From Ramlibacter tataouinensis (lineage in GTDB: Bacteria > Pseudomonadota > Gammaproteobacteria > Burkholderiales > Burkholderiaceae_C), in NCBI GenBank assembly GCA_002427815.1, contig DIZF01000070.1, positions 6,885 to 66,157 of the forward strand: a stretch of 59,273 bases of DNA, written 5' to 3'. The notes under the pieces were generated by a model. The model ran no database searches, had not been told where the DNA came from, and saw nothing but the letters and a program-made list of their open reading frames with translations. Positions 46,458 through 55,444 of the stretch are shown here, piece by piece; the stretch's first letter is position 1; the number at the start of each line of letters is the position of its first letter. The translations under genes and the position numbers were made by a program.

Positions 46458-49313
46458 ATGACCCCCGACGGTGGCCCCGGTTCAGTGTGTGGCACCGCTT
46501 CCGTGTCGGACAACGACCCGTCCACCGTGTTGACCGCCAAGGCCGAACCCGACCTCCCGTTGTCGTCCTATTCGCGCTTCGCGCAGCGTCTGCGCCGCCG
46601 TTACGCCATGGAGCTCGCATCGCTGCCGCCCGGGCCGCCGACCCGCGCGACGATGGCCGCGGCCTACGACACCTTGCGTGACAGCGGCAACGATACCGGC
46701 ACGGCGCTGCGGATCATGCGCCAGCTCGTCCTGGAACGCCTCATCGGTCTGGATTGCGACCAGGGCGCGCCGCTGGGCCTGGTCACCGCCGCCATGACGG
46801 AACTGGCGGAATTCGCGCTGGACGTCGCCTGCCGCGAGGCCCTGCGCGAGCTGGACGCCCTGCACGGCGCCCCGTCCGGAGCGCCAGGACAGCGGGCCGA
46901 ATTGTGGGTGGTGGGCATGGGCAAACTGGGGGCGCGCGAACTGAACGTCTCCAGCGACATCGACCTGATCTATGTCTACGACCAGGATGGCGAGACCGAG
47001 GGCGTGGACAGCGGCCGCGGGCGCATCTCCAACCACGAATATTTCACCCAGGCCGTCAAGATGATGTATGGCCTGATCGGCACCCCGACCGAGCACGGCT
47101 TCGTGTTCCGGGTCGATCTGGCCTTGCGCCCGAACGGCAACTCGGGGCCGCCCGCCGTTTCGCTGGGCGCGCTGGAAGACTACTTCCAGGTGCAGGGGCG
47201 CGAATGGGAGCGCTTTGCCTGGCTCAAGAGCCGGGTGGTGGCGCCGCGCGCCTGCGTCGAAAGCGGTTCGGTGCAGGCGCTGCGCACCGGTGTGCTCCCG
47301 TTTGTCTTTCGCCGCTACCTCGACTACAACGTGTTCGATTCGCTACGGGTGCTGCACAAGCAGATCCGCGAGCATGCGGCCAAGCGCAGTGCCGGCCGGC
47401 CGGAGCGAGCCAATGACGTCAAGCTGTCGCGCGGCGGCATCCGCGAGATCGAGTTCACCGTGCAGCTGCTGCAGGTGGTGCGCGGCGGCCAGTTCCCGGA
47501 GTTGCGCACCCGGCCCACCTTGCAGGCGCTGCAGCGCGTCGCCGCAGCCGGGCTGATGCCCCAGGCCACAGCCGACGCCCTGGCGCGCGCTTATGAGTTC
47601 CTGCGCCGGGTCGAGCACCGCATCCAGTACCTCGACGACCAGCAGACCCACGTGCTGCCGATGTGCCGCAGCCAGGACGACGACGGCGATCTGACCTGGA
47701 TCGCCCGGACCATGGGCTACGCCAACTGCTGTCCGTTCCTGCACCAACTGGACACGCACCGCGAGCTGGTGGCGCAGGAATTCGACCGCCTGCTTGGCGG
47801 TGCCGCGCCCGAGTGCAAGGGTTGCGGCGGACCGCAGGCGGCAAAGGGACCGGCGCCCGACCTGGACGAATTGCTGGAACAGCTGCCGGCGCAGTTGCGC
47901 GAACGGGTGGCGCTGTGGCAGCGCCATCCGCGCGTGATGGCATTGCGCGATGACGCCAGGGCCCGCCTCTCGCGGCTGGTGGCGCGTACCGCCCAGTGGC
48001 TGAACGAGGGGCGCGTGAGTGAAGAAGCGGCGCTGCGCATGGCCGACTGGATCGAGCCGCTGCTCCGCCGGGAAAGCTACCTGGCTCTGCTGCTGGAGCG
48101 GCCGGGCGTGCACGAGCGCCTGTTGCGCCTGCTGGGCGCGGCGCGCTGGCCGGCGCGGTACCTGCTGCAACACCCGGGTGTGATCGACGAGCTGGCCAGC
48201 GACCAGCTGGTATCCGAGCGCTTCAGCGCGCCCGAATTCGAGAGCGAACTCGAACAGCGGCGCCGCTCGCTGCAGATCACCGGCGAGGACGACGACGAGG
48301 CGCTGCTGAACCTGCTGCGCCGCGCCCACCATGCCGAAGTGTTCCGCACGCTGGCGCGCGACGTGGAAGGGAAGCTCAGCGTGGAGCAGGTAGCCGACGA
48401 ACTGAGCGCGCTGGCGGATTCGGTACTGCGAGTCACGGCGCGCTGGTGCTGGCAGCGCCTGAAGACGCGGCACCGCGAAACGCCGCGGTTCGCGATCATC
48501 GGCTACGGCAAGCTCGGCGGCAAGGAGCTGGGCTATGGCAGCGACCTGGACATTGTTTTCGTGTACGAGGACGAGGACGAGCGGGCGCCGGAAGCCTACG
48601 CCGCCTTCATCCGCAAGCTGATCAACTGGCTGACCACCAAGACCGCCGAGGGCGATCTGTTCGAGATCGACACCGCGCTGCGGCCCAACGGCAACTCCGG
48701 GCTGCTGATCACCACGTTCGAGGCGTACGCCAACTACCAGCAGCGGCGTGGCAGCAACACCGCCTGGACCTGGGAACACCAGGCCATGACCCGGGCGCGC
48801 TTCGTGCTGGGCGAAGAAGACATGCTGGCGCCTGCGGCCGGACCTGCTGCCGCGCCGCCCGCCGTCGGGCGCGGCCTGCGCGAGCGTTTCGATGCCGTGC
48901 GCGAAGCCGTGATCACCGCCCCGCGCGACGTCGCGGCCCTGCGCGCAGAGATCATGGAGATGCGCGAGAAAGTGCGGGCGGCGCACCCGGTCAAGCCCGA
49001 TCGGTTCGACGTCAAGCACAGCGCGGGCGGGATGGTGGATGCCGAGTTCGCGGTGCAGTTCCTGGTGCTTTCGCAAGCCGGCCAGCATCGGGAACTGATC
49101 CCCAATGTCGGCAATATCGCGCTGCTGCTGCGAGCCGAGGAGGCCGGACTGCTGGGGCCTGGGGTCGGGCGTGGCGCCGCCGATGCCTATCGCAAGCTGC
49201 GCGGCGTCCAGCACCAGGCCCGGCTCAACGAAGAGCCGACTCAAATGCCGCCGGCGGCCCTGGAGGCGAAGCGGACGGCGGTGCTGGGACTGTGGGCGGC
49301 GGTGTTCTCCTGA
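46458..49313 (+). CDS. glnE: Bifunctional glutamine synthetase adenylyltransferase/adenylyl-removing enzyme
   Basis: GlnE turns glutamine synthetase off and on by adenylylation and deadenylylation, under PII control. The product (about 951 residues) has two nucleotidyltransferase domains, with GMGKLGARELNVSSDIDLIY and GYGKLGGKELGYGSDLDIVF, each followed by its helical domain. A CKGC pair lies in the linker. The start is uncertain: GTG 46446, ATG 46458 and GTG 46503 are all in frame; I use the ATG. Confidence 0.95.
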   Translation: MTPDGGPGSVCGTASVSDNDPSTVLTAKAEPDLPLSSYSRFAQRLRRRYAMELASLPPGPPTRATMAAAYDTLRDSGNDTGTALRIMRQLVLERLIGLDCDQGAPLGLVTAAMTELAEFALDVACREALRELDALHGAPSGAPGQRAELWVVGMGKLGARELNVSSDIDLIYVYDQDGETEGVDSGRGRISNHEYFTQAVKMMYGLIGTPTEHGFVFRVDLALRPNGNSGPPAVSLGALEDYFQVQGREWERFAWLKSRVVAPRACVESGSVQALRTGVLPFVFRRYLDYNVFDSLRVLHKQIREHAAKRSAGRPERANDVKLSRGGIREIEFTVQLLQVVRGGQFPELRTRPTLQALQRVAAAGLMPQATADALARAYEFLRRVEHRIQYLDDQQTHVLPMCRSQDDDGDLTWIARTMGYANCCPFLHQLDTHRELVAQEFDRLLGGAAPECKGCGGPQAAKGPAPDLDELLEQLPAQLRERVALWQRHPRVMALRDDARARLSRLVARTAQWLNEGRVSEEAALRMADWIEPLLRRESYLALLLERPGVHERLLRLLGAARWPARYLLQHPGVIDELASDQLVSERFSAPEFESELEQRRRSLQITGEDDDEALLNLLRRAHHAEVFRTLARDVEGKLSVEQVADELSALADSVLRVTARWCWQRLKTRHRETPRFAIIGYGKLGGKELGYGSDLDIVFVYEDEDERAPEAYAAFIRKLINWLTTKTAEGDLFEIDTALRPNGNSGLLITTFEAYANYQQRRGSNTAWTWEHQAMTRARFVLGEEDMLAPAAGPAAAPPAVGRGLRERFDAVREAVITAPRDVAALRAEIMEMREKVRAAHPVKPDRFDVKHSAGGMVDAEFAVQFLVLSQAGQHRELIPNVGNIALLLRAEEAGLLGPGVGRGAADAYRKLRGVQHQARLNEEPTQMPPAALEAKRTAVLGLWAAVFS

Positions 49314-49365
49314 GGGCGCTGGCATCGTTTCGGTCGGGACCAGCCGACGAGAAAGGCAGTTCCGT

Positions 49366-49980
49366 TTGAGAGCGTGGCTGGCGGTCTGTGGCGTGCTGGG
49401 CGGCGGCAGCCTGGCGGTGGCCTGGGCATCGGGCCTGGTGTCGCCGGTGCACGATCTCACGGGTCACCCTCTGGTCTGGGACGCCCATCATTGGGTCAGC
49501 CGGCCGTGGACCCTTTGGACCTCGGCCTGGGTCCATACCTCGGGTGGCAGCCTGGCGGGTAACTTGCTGGCGCTGACGGCATTGGCCGTGCTGGGCGCCG
49601 CACTGGGCCTGGGGCCGGCCGCGGCAGGCGCGCTCGCGTTGGCCTGGCCCTTGTCCACGCTGGGGTTGCTGCTGTGGCCGGAAGTCACCAACTATGCCGG
49701 GCTGGGTGGACCCATCCACGCGGCTGCCGCGGTTCTGGGCCTGCACGTAATGCGCCGGCCGGCGCTCAAACCCATGTCTTTGGTGTTGTTCGGCGCCCTG
49801 GGCCTGAAGCTGCTGGCTGAACGCGGCTGGTCGCAGCCAGTGGCGTTCGACCCCAGTTGGGGCTTCAACGTCATCTTTGCAGCGCACCTGACCGGTACGC
49901 TCTCCGGCGCACTGTGCGGCTGGATGAGCGGCCTGCTGGCGCCGGATCGGGCACAGACCCCACAAGACGCCCGGCGCTAG
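49366..49980 (+). CDS. Rhomboid-superfamily (rhombosortase-like) membrane protein without the usual serine
   Basis: The 204-residue protein has about six membrane segments. The rhomboid core is visible as RPWTLWTSAWVHTSGGSLAGN (RxW...H...N part), NYAGLGGPIHAA (109-120) and FAAHLTGTLSGAL (His174). In active rhombosortases the middle block reads GLSGxLH; here the serine position is Gly114 (codon GGT), so proteolysis by the usual Ser-His dyad is unlikely. I start at the TTG at 49366, with AAAGG upstream; this start is uncertain. It overlaps rfaE2 by four bases at the 3' end. Confidence 0.7.
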   Translation: MRAWLAVCGVLGGGSLAVAWASGLVSPVHDLTGHPLVWDAHHWVSRPWTLWTSAWVHTSGGSLAGNLLALTALAVLGAALGLGPAAAGALALAWPLSTLGLLLWPEVTNYAGLGGPIHAAAAVLGLHVMRRPALKPMSLVLFGALGLKLLAERGWSQPVAFDPSWGFNVIFAAHLTGTLSGALCGWMSGLLAPDRAQTPQDARR

Positions 49981-50471
49981 GGCGCAGGATGGGACTGCGC
50001 GCGGATGCGGCGCACCAGCTCGGTCGTCGAATAGCCCTGGACGAAAGGGATGGCGAGCGCCCGGCCGCCATAGCTCTGCACCAGGGCGGTTTCGGCCAGC
50101 CGGCTCATGTCGTAATCGCCGCCCTTGACCAGGACGGTGGGCCTGAGTTCGGCGATGAGCTGCAGCGGCGTGTCCTCGTCGAACCAGGTGACCAGGCTGA
50201 CCGATTGCAGCGCGGCCACCACGGCAGCGCGATCCTGCTCGTTGTTCAAAGGACGATCAGGGCCTTTGCCCAGACGCCGCGCCGACGCATCGGTGTTGAG
50301 AGCCACCACCAGGCTCGCTCCCAGCTCGCGCGCCCGCGCCAGGTACACCACGTGGCCGCGGTGCAGCACGTCGAACACGCCGTTGGTGAAAACGACCGGC
50401 TGGGGCAGGGCGGCCGCCCGTGCGGCGGCCTGCGCCCGCAGCACGATCTTGCCGAGAAACTCCGGGTTCAC
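49977..50471 (-). CDS. rfaE2: D-glycero-beta-D-manno-heptose 1-phosphate adenylyltransferase
   Basis: This is the adenylyltransferase half of HldE, which makes ADP-heptose for the LPS core. The 164-residue protein has FTNGVFDVLHRGHVVYLARA (nucleotidyltransferase HxGH), LVKGGDYD and YSTTELVRRIR. It starts with GTG overlapping the stop of the ferritin-like gene (GTGA). The kinase half (rfaE1) is not in the window. Confidence 0.94.
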   Translation of the reverse strand: MNPEFLGKIVLRAQAAARAAALPQPVVFTNGVFDVLHRGHVVYLARARELGASLVVALNTDASARRLGKGPDRPLNNEQDRAAVVAALQSVSLVTWFDEDTPLQLIAELRPTVLVKGGDYDMSRLAETALVQSYGGRALAIPFVQGYSTTELVRRIRAQSHPAP

Positions 50472-51355
50472 GCCGCGCCGACGACCGGGGCTGCCGCCTC
50501 GGCCGCAGCGGCCATGGCGGCCATGGCGGCCGCGACTTCCTTGCGGTAGCGGTTGAGCTCCTGCACGCTCTTGAAGCTCCGGTCCAGCAACAGGCTCATG
50601 TTGTGCAGGATCCGCTCCACCACCTTGCTTTCCCACACGGTGTCGAACTTGATCTGCTTGTCCAGCCAGTGCTCCAGCCACTCCGGGTTGGGCAGCCGCG
50701 ACTGGATGGTGTCGCGCGGGAACAGGCTCTTGTTGACGTGCAGGTTGGTGGGATGCAGCGCCTGGGCCGTGCGGCGGGCACTGGCCATCAGCACCCCCAC
50801 CTTCGCGAATGCCGCCTTGGCTTCGTTGCCGAACTTGTTGATGGCGCGCTTCATGTAGCGCAGGTAGGCCCCGCCATGGCGCGCCTCGTCCTGCGACAGC
50901 CGGGTGTAGATGTGCTTGATGACCGGTTCGGTGTGCCACTCGCTGGCTCGTCGGTACCAGTGGTTCAGGCGGATTTCGCCACAGAAGTGAAGCATGAGGG
51001 TTTCCAGGGCGGGCGCCGGCTCGAACTCGAACCGCACTTCGTGCAGTTCCTGCTCGGTGGGCGCCAGTTCCGGGCGGAACCGCCTGAGGTATTCCATGAG
51101 CACCAGCGAGTGCTTCTGCTCCTCGAAGAACCAGATCGACATGAAAGCCGAGAAATCGCTGTCGTCCTTGTTGTCGCGCAGGAACATCTCGGTGGCCGGC
51201 AATGCCGACCACTCGGTGATCGCATTCATCTTGATGGTCTGGGCCTGCTCGTCCGACAGTTTGCTGGCGTCGAACGAAGCCCAGGGAATATCCTTGTCCA
51301 TGTCCCAACGGACGGACTCGAGTTGCTTGAACAGTTCGGGATAGAGCATGGGCAT
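50468..51355 (-). CDS. Ferritin-like di-iron protein
   Basis: The 295-residue protein has the di-iron four-helix signatures FFEEQKH (76-82) and SQDEARHGG (154-162), with further carboxylates at E48 and E127, as in acyl-ACP desaturase-like and other ferritin-like proteins. No signal peptide is seen. Its Ala/Met-rich tail comes from a short GGCCATGGC repeat at 50503-50535. The exact reaction is not known. It leads the two-gene operon with rfaE2. Confidence 0.85.
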   Translation of the reverse strand: MPMLYPELFKQLESVRWDMDKDIPWASFDASKLSDEQAQTIKMNAITEWSALPATEMFLRDNKDDSDFSAFMSIWFFEEQKHSLVLMEYLRRFRPELAPTEQELHEVRFEFEPAPALETLMLHFCGEIRLNHWYRRASEWHTEPVIKHIYTRLSQDEARHGGAYLRYMKRAINKFGNEAKAAFAKVGVLMASARRTAQALHPTNLHVNKSLFPRDTIQSRLPNPEWLEHWLDKQIKFDTVWESKVVERILHNMSLLLDRSFKSVQELNRYRKEVAAAMAAMAAAAEAAAPVVGAA

Positions 51356-51454
51356 CTTTCTAACGCGAGTCCCTATTTTATGCGGGGCCTTGAAAAGCCA
51401 TTGACAATGGGTCTGCTAACCCGCGAGGGCGCTGGCTGAGTGAAGGTGGTGACC

Positions 51455-52024
51455 ATGCTGAAAACGATCCGAATCGCCGCAATGGGGATCGCGCTGGTTT
51501 GGCTCAACGCTCCGGCCCCCGCCCAGGCCGCCGAGACGGCGGCTTGCCCCGCCACCTTGAATCATGTGTTCGCCCGGCTGCAGGACGAAACGCCCCAGTC
51601 GCTGTGCCAGTACAGCGGCAAGGTTGTGCTGGTGGTCAACACCGCCAGTTACTGCACCTTCACGCCGCAATACAAGGGCCTGGAAGCGCTGTACGCCCGC
51701 TACCGGGAGCGCGGACTGGTCGTCCTGGGCTTTCCTTCCAATGACTTCGCGCAGGAAACGGGGGACAACCGGCAAATCGCGGACTTCTGCGAAAACACCT
51801 ACGGCGTGAAGTTTCCGATGTTCACCAAGAGCAGCGTGCGCGGACCGCAGGCCAATCCGCTGTTCCGGCAGCTTGCGCAAGCCACCGGCCGCCAGCCGCT
51901 GTGGAATTTTCACAAGTACCTGATCGCCCGTGACGGTTCCGTGGTCACCAGCTACACCAGCCTGACGGGGCCCGACAGCTCAACCCTGACCAAGGACATC
52001 GAGAAGCAGCTGGCCGGCAAGTAG
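51455..52024 (+). CDS. Periplasmic glutathione peroxidase-like protein
   Basis: The ATG at 51455 is used, although an upstream GTG at 51440 is in frame. The 189-residue product has a signal peptide (cleaved near PAQAAE, about residue 26), then a GPx/thioredoxin fold: VNTASYCTFTPQYKGLE with peroxidatic Cys67, VLGFPSNDFAQE, and WNFHKYLIARDG. The Cys is kept, though the usual following Gly is Thr. The reductant in the periplasm is not known. Confidence 0.9.
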   Translation: MLKTIRIAAMGIALVWLNAPAPAQAAETAACPATLNHVFARLQDETPQSLCQYSGKVVLVVNTASYCTFTPQYKGLEALYARYRERGLVVLGFPSNDFAQETGDNRQIADFCENTYGVKFPMFTKSSVRGPQANPLFRQLAQATGRQPLWNFHKYLIARDGSVVTSYTSLTGPDSSTLTKDIEKQLAGK

Positions 52025-52318
52025 CGTCGCCGGCCGCCGGGCCCGCGCGTTCACAAAAATTTACTTCGCCGCAGCCCCAACACCGGAACCGCTCGCGTCG
52101 TCCTCACTCTATCCATGCACAGTGAACGACTGTCCGAACAATTAGGTTATTGCTGCGAAGCCTTCCCGGAGCAGTCAGCCCGGTTGCAATCCTGAAGCGT
52201 CTCTTCTCCTCCTCCCTCCCTCCCTCTTTCGCTTCGGGGCGCTTCGCAGCATTTTTATTCCAGGCCAACAGCGCAGGGCACCTGCGTTGTTGGCCCATGC
52301 CACGGATTCGAGTCGGGT
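52025..52318. other. Non-coding gap between gpx-like and gst genes
   Basis: The stretch holds no credible gene. It contains a T-rich, CTCC-rich tract (about 52200-52232), a tandem CGCTTCG pair (about 52230-52247) and a long hairpin entered separately. Nothing resembling a tRNA is visible. Confidence 0.5.
52263..52295 (+). other. 14-bp hairpin, possible terminator-like or RNA element
   Basis: GGCCAACAGCGCAG (52263-52276) and CTGCGTTGTTGGCC (52282-52295) pair over 14 bases around a 5-base loop; the only irregular pair is G-U when read on the plus strand, which becomes C-A on the minus strand. No T tract follows on either strand, so it is not a standard terminator. Confidence 0.45.
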
Positions 52319-52933
52319 TCAGGCCGGCCGGGTTTCGCCAAAGCTCTGGCGCTGCATCAGCTTGTCCTGCAGCTTGGCCAGGTTGGGGTAGCTGCCGCGC
52401 CAGTCGATTTCGGCAAAGCGAAAATCCAGGTAACCCAACGCGCAGCCCACGGCAATGTCGGCGAGGCTGAGGTAGATGCCGGCGCAGTAGGGCTTTTCGC
52501 CCAACCCCTGGCTCATGGCCTTGAGGCTGACACGTACCTTGTCGAGCTGCCGGTCGATCCAGGCCGGGCTGCGCTGCTCCTTCTGACGGTGCGGCCAATT
52601 GGCTTCCAGCCGCGCGAGGATCAATGCGTCCAGCACGCCGTCGGCCAAGGCCTCCCAGGTCTTGACCTCGGCCCGCTCCCGGCCCACGGCCGGAATCAGT
52701 TTGCCCACAGGCGACAGCGTGTCCAGATATTCGACGATCACGCGCGAGTCGAACAGGGCCTCGGCGCCTTCCATGACCAGGCAGGGGACCTTGCCCAGCG
52801 GGTTCGACTGGCTGATGGTGCTGTCGGCGGCCCACACGTCCTCGGTGACGAATTCGTAGTCCAGCTTCTTTTCTGCCATGACGATGCGCACCTTGCGCAC
52901 GTAAGGGCTGGAGATGGATCCGATCAGTTTCAT
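52319..52933 (-). CDS. Glutathione S-transferase family protein
   Basis: The 204-residue protein has an N-terminal thioredoxin-like domain (KLIGSISSPYVRKVRIVMAEK, with Ser8/Ser9 near the catalytic place; VPCLVMEGAEALFDSRVIVEYLD) and a C-terminal helical domain. It resembles the YibF-like GST group. The substrate is unknown. It lies alone on its strand. Confidence 0.9.
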   Translation of the reverse strand: MKLIGSISSPYVRKVRIVMAEKKLDYEFVTEDVWAADSTISQSNPLGKVPCLVMEGAEALFDSRVIVEYLDTLSPVGKLIPAVGRERAEVKTWEALADGVLDALILARLEANWPHRQKEQRSPAWIDRQLDKVRVSLKAMSQGLGEKPYCAGIYLSLADIAVGCALGYLDFRFAEIDWRGSYPNLAKLQDKLMQRQSFGETRPA

Positions 52934-53119
52934 GAAAAGCTCTCTGTAGCGGTGTTCGAGTTATCGCGGGTCCGGTCATTCTACCGAGCGCCTTCGTCCG
53001 GCCCGGACCCCCGCGCGCTGCAGGCACGGGTTTTCTCCGAGCGCAGCAATTTGACTGTGGCAGCCCGACGACAGGGCTGGCGCCGCTTGAGGCGCGGAGC
53101 GACGCCTACAATCCCGGGC

Positions 53120-54499
53120 ATGACGCTTTCCCCGATTTCCGCGTTATCTCCGCTGGACGGGCGTTACGCCGGCCGGCTGGCTGCGCTGCGGCCGTTGATG
53201 AGCGAGCAGGGCTACATGCACAAGCGCGTGCAGGTGGAAATCTGCTGGTTCATTGCCCTGAGCGATGCCGGTTTTGCCGAGTTCAAGCCGCTCAGCCCGG
53301 GAGCGCGCACCTACCTGCTGGGCCTGGTCAAGAACTTCTCCGAGGCCGACGGCCTGGCGATCAAGGAAATCGAGAAAACCACCAACCATGATGTCAAGGC
53401 GGTGGAGTACTGGATCAAGTCGAAGTTCGAGGCCCGGCCCGAGCTGAAGGCGGCCAGCGAATTCGTGCACTTTGCCTGCACCAGCGAGGACATCAACAAC
53501 ACCAGCCACGCGCTACAGCTGAAGGCAGCGCGCACGCAGGTGATTCTGCCCGCGCTCGACGCCGTGATGACCCGGTTGCGGCAGATGGCCCATGACTACG
53601 CCGACGTGGCCATGCTCAGTCGGACCCATGGTCAGACCGCCAGCCCAACGACGGTGGGCAAGGAAATCGCCAACGTCGTGGTGCGGCTGGTGGCTGTGCG
53701 GGAGAAGATCGCCGCCGTCAACCTGCTCGCGAAAATGAATGGTGCCGTGGGCAACTACAACGCCCATTTGGCGGCCTGGCCCGACTTCGACTGGGAGGGC
53801 TTCAGCCACAAGGTGGTTGAAAGCCCGGAACCGCTGGGCCTGGGCCTGATCTTTCAGCCCTACAGCATCCAGATCGAGCCGCACGACTATATGGCCGAAC
53901 TGTTCGATGCCGTAGCCCGCGCCAACACCATCCTCATCGACTGGTGCCGGGACATGTGGGGTTACATCAGCCTGGGCTATTTCAAGCAGCGCTTGCGCGA
54001 GGGCGAGGTGGGCTCCTCGACCATGCCGCACAAGGTCAACCCGATCGACTTCGAGAACGCCGAAGGTAACCTGGGGCTGTCCAACGCCCTGCTGCGCCAC
54101 CTGTCGGAAAAGCTGCCGATCTCGCGCTGGCAGCGCGACCTCACCGATTCCACGGTGCTGCGCAACATGGGGGTGGCGCTCGGTTATGCCGCGCTGGCTT
54201 ATCACTCGCTGGGCATCGGGCTGGCCAAGGTCGAGCTCAACCAGGAAGCCATCTCCGCCGATCTCGATTCGGCCTGGGAAGTGCTGGCCGAACCGATCCA
54301 GACGGTGATGCGGCGCTACGGCGTCCAGGGCGCCTACGAGAAGCTCAAGGAAGCCACGCGCGGCAGGACCGTGCGGGCGGAGGACCTGCACGGCCTGATC
54401 CGCTCGCTCGACATTCCGCCCGCCGAGCGGGAGCGCCTGCTTGCCATGACGCCAGCCAGCTACATCGGCAAGGCGGCTGAACTCGCGCGGCGGGTGTAG
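53120..54499 (+). CDS. purB: Adenylosuccinate lyase
   Basis: PurB works twice in purine synthesis, on SAICAR (from PurC) and on adenylosuccinate. The 459-residue protein shows SPLDGRYAGR, FVHFACTSEDINNTSHAL, MLSRTHGQTASPTTVGKE and the signature GSSTMPHKVNPIDFENAEG. The ATG at 53120 gives the usual start; the open frame upstream is not credible. Confidence 0.97.
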   Translation: MTLSPISALSPLDGRYAGRLAALRPLMSEQGYMHKRVQVEICWFIALSDAGFAEFKPLSPGARTYLLGLVKNFSEADGLAIKEIEKTTNHDVKAVEYWIKSKFEARPELKAASEFVHFACTSEDINNTSHALQLKAARTQVILPALDAVMTRLRQMAHDYADVAMLSRTHGQTASPTTVGKEIANVVVRLVAVREKIAAVNLLAKMNGAVGNYNAHLAAWPDFDWEGFSHKVVESPEPLGLGLIFQPYSIQIEPHDYMAELFDAVARANTILIDWCRDMWGYISLGYFKQRLREGEVGSSTMPHKVNPIDFENAEGNLGLSNALLRHLSEKLPISRWQRDLTDSTVLRNMGVALGYAALAYHSLGIGLAKVELNQEAISADLDSAWEVLAEPIQTVMRRYGVQGAYEKLKEATRGRTVRAEDLHGLIRSLDIPPAERERLLAMTPASYIGKAAELARRV

Positions 54500-54540
54500 C
54501 GGATGGGCGTGCTCGAGTCCCTGTTGGCGCGGCGGTCCTC

Positions 54541-55101
54541 TTGGCCCTGAAGTCGACCATTTTCAAGGCGAGCCTTGCCATCGCCGACATTGACCACGGC
54601 TATTACGCCGACCACACGCTCACGCTGGCGCGGCATCCCAGCGAAACCGACGAGCGCATGATGATCCGGCTGGCCGCGCTCGCTCTCAACGCCCACCGCG
54701 TCCAGACCGAATGCGGCGGCGACGCGACGCTGGCCTTCGGCGCCGGGCTGTCCAATCCCGAGGACCCGGATGTAGCAGTGCGTGACTTCACCGGCCGGAT
54801 CCGCCTGTGGATCGAGGTCGGGCAGCCCGAGGACAAACCCCTGGCCAAGGCCTGCGGCAAGGCCGACCAGGTCCACGTCTACTGTTTCCACCATGCCGCG
54901 GAGGTCTGGTGGCGCGGCATCCAGGGCAAGTTGTCGCGGCTGCAGAACCTCAGCGTGTTCCGCGTGCCGGCCATCGAGTCGCAGGCCCTGGCGGCGCTGG
55001 CGCAACGCAGCATGCAGTTGCAAGCCACGGTGCAGGAAGGCGCCTTGACGCTGGGCGACGGCAGGACCAGCATCCAGATCGAACCGCTGCGCTGGAAATA
55101 G
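54541..55101 (+). CDS. yaeQ: YaeQ family protein
   Basis: The 186-residue protein has the YaeQ pattern MALKSTIFKASL, HPSETDERMMIRLAALALNA, DFTGRIRLWIEVGQPEDKP and KACGKADQVHVYCF. The fold is a PD-(D/E)XK-like nuclease, but the cellular role is unclear. It starts with TTG, 41 bases after purB, and matches the family N-terminus exactly. Confidence 0.9.
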   Translation: MALKSTIFKASLAIADIDHGYYADHTLTLARHPSETDERMMIRLAALALNAHRVQTECGGDATLAFGAGLSNPEDPDVAVRDFTGRIRLWIEVGQPEDKPLAKACGKADQVHVYCFHHAAEVWWRGIQGKLSRLQNLSVFRVPAIESQALAALAQRSMQLQATVQEGALTLGDGRTSIQIEPLRWK

Positions 55102-55135
55102 CAGCGCGCCGCCTACTTCGGCCTGGCGACAGCGC

Positions 55136-55438
55136 TCAGGTCGGCATGGGCAGGCCGCAACGCCAGCATTCCTCGAAACCGCCCTCCACCATCTCACCGC
55201 AACGGCACAGCCAGCGCCGCTGGGGCACCTGCGACAGGTCGCGCAGCAATGCTCGCGCTTCAGCTTCCTGATGGTCGTGGGTCAGCCAGACTTCCGGCAG
55301 GCATTGGTCCGGCGGCAATTCGCCGGCGACAGCGCCCAGGTAATAGCGCTGCATGGAAGCCGCAATACCGGCCTGGCGCAGGAAGTCGACCCAGAGCGCG
55401 GCAATCGCAATGTTGGGAGCCCGGGTCAGTCGCAGCAT
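55136..55438 (-). CDS. DUF2007 family protein with zinc ribbon
   Basis: The 100-residue protein has an N-terminal ferredoxin-like DUF2007 part (RAPNIAIAALWVDFLRQAGI) and a C-terminal CRCGEMVEGGFEECWRCG with four cysteines placed as in a zinc ribbon. Function unknown. It follows the DUF3717 gene by 6 bases. Confidence 0.85.
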   Translation of the reverse strand: MLRLTRAPNIAIAALWVDFLRQAGIAASMQRYYLGAVAGELPPDQCLPEVWLTHDHQEAEARALLRDLSQVPQRRWLCRCGEMVEGGFEECWRCGLPMPT

Positions 55439-55444
55439 GGCGTA

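Noticed and set aside
50503..50535. GGCCATGGC triplicate as a possible regulatory repeat
   Set aside because: It lies in the coding end of the ferritin-like gene and simply encodes its Ala/Met tail.
52200..52232. CTCC-rich tract as a promoter or CRISPR-like repeat
   Set aside because: It is a short low-complexity stretch with no spacing pattern or promoter elements.
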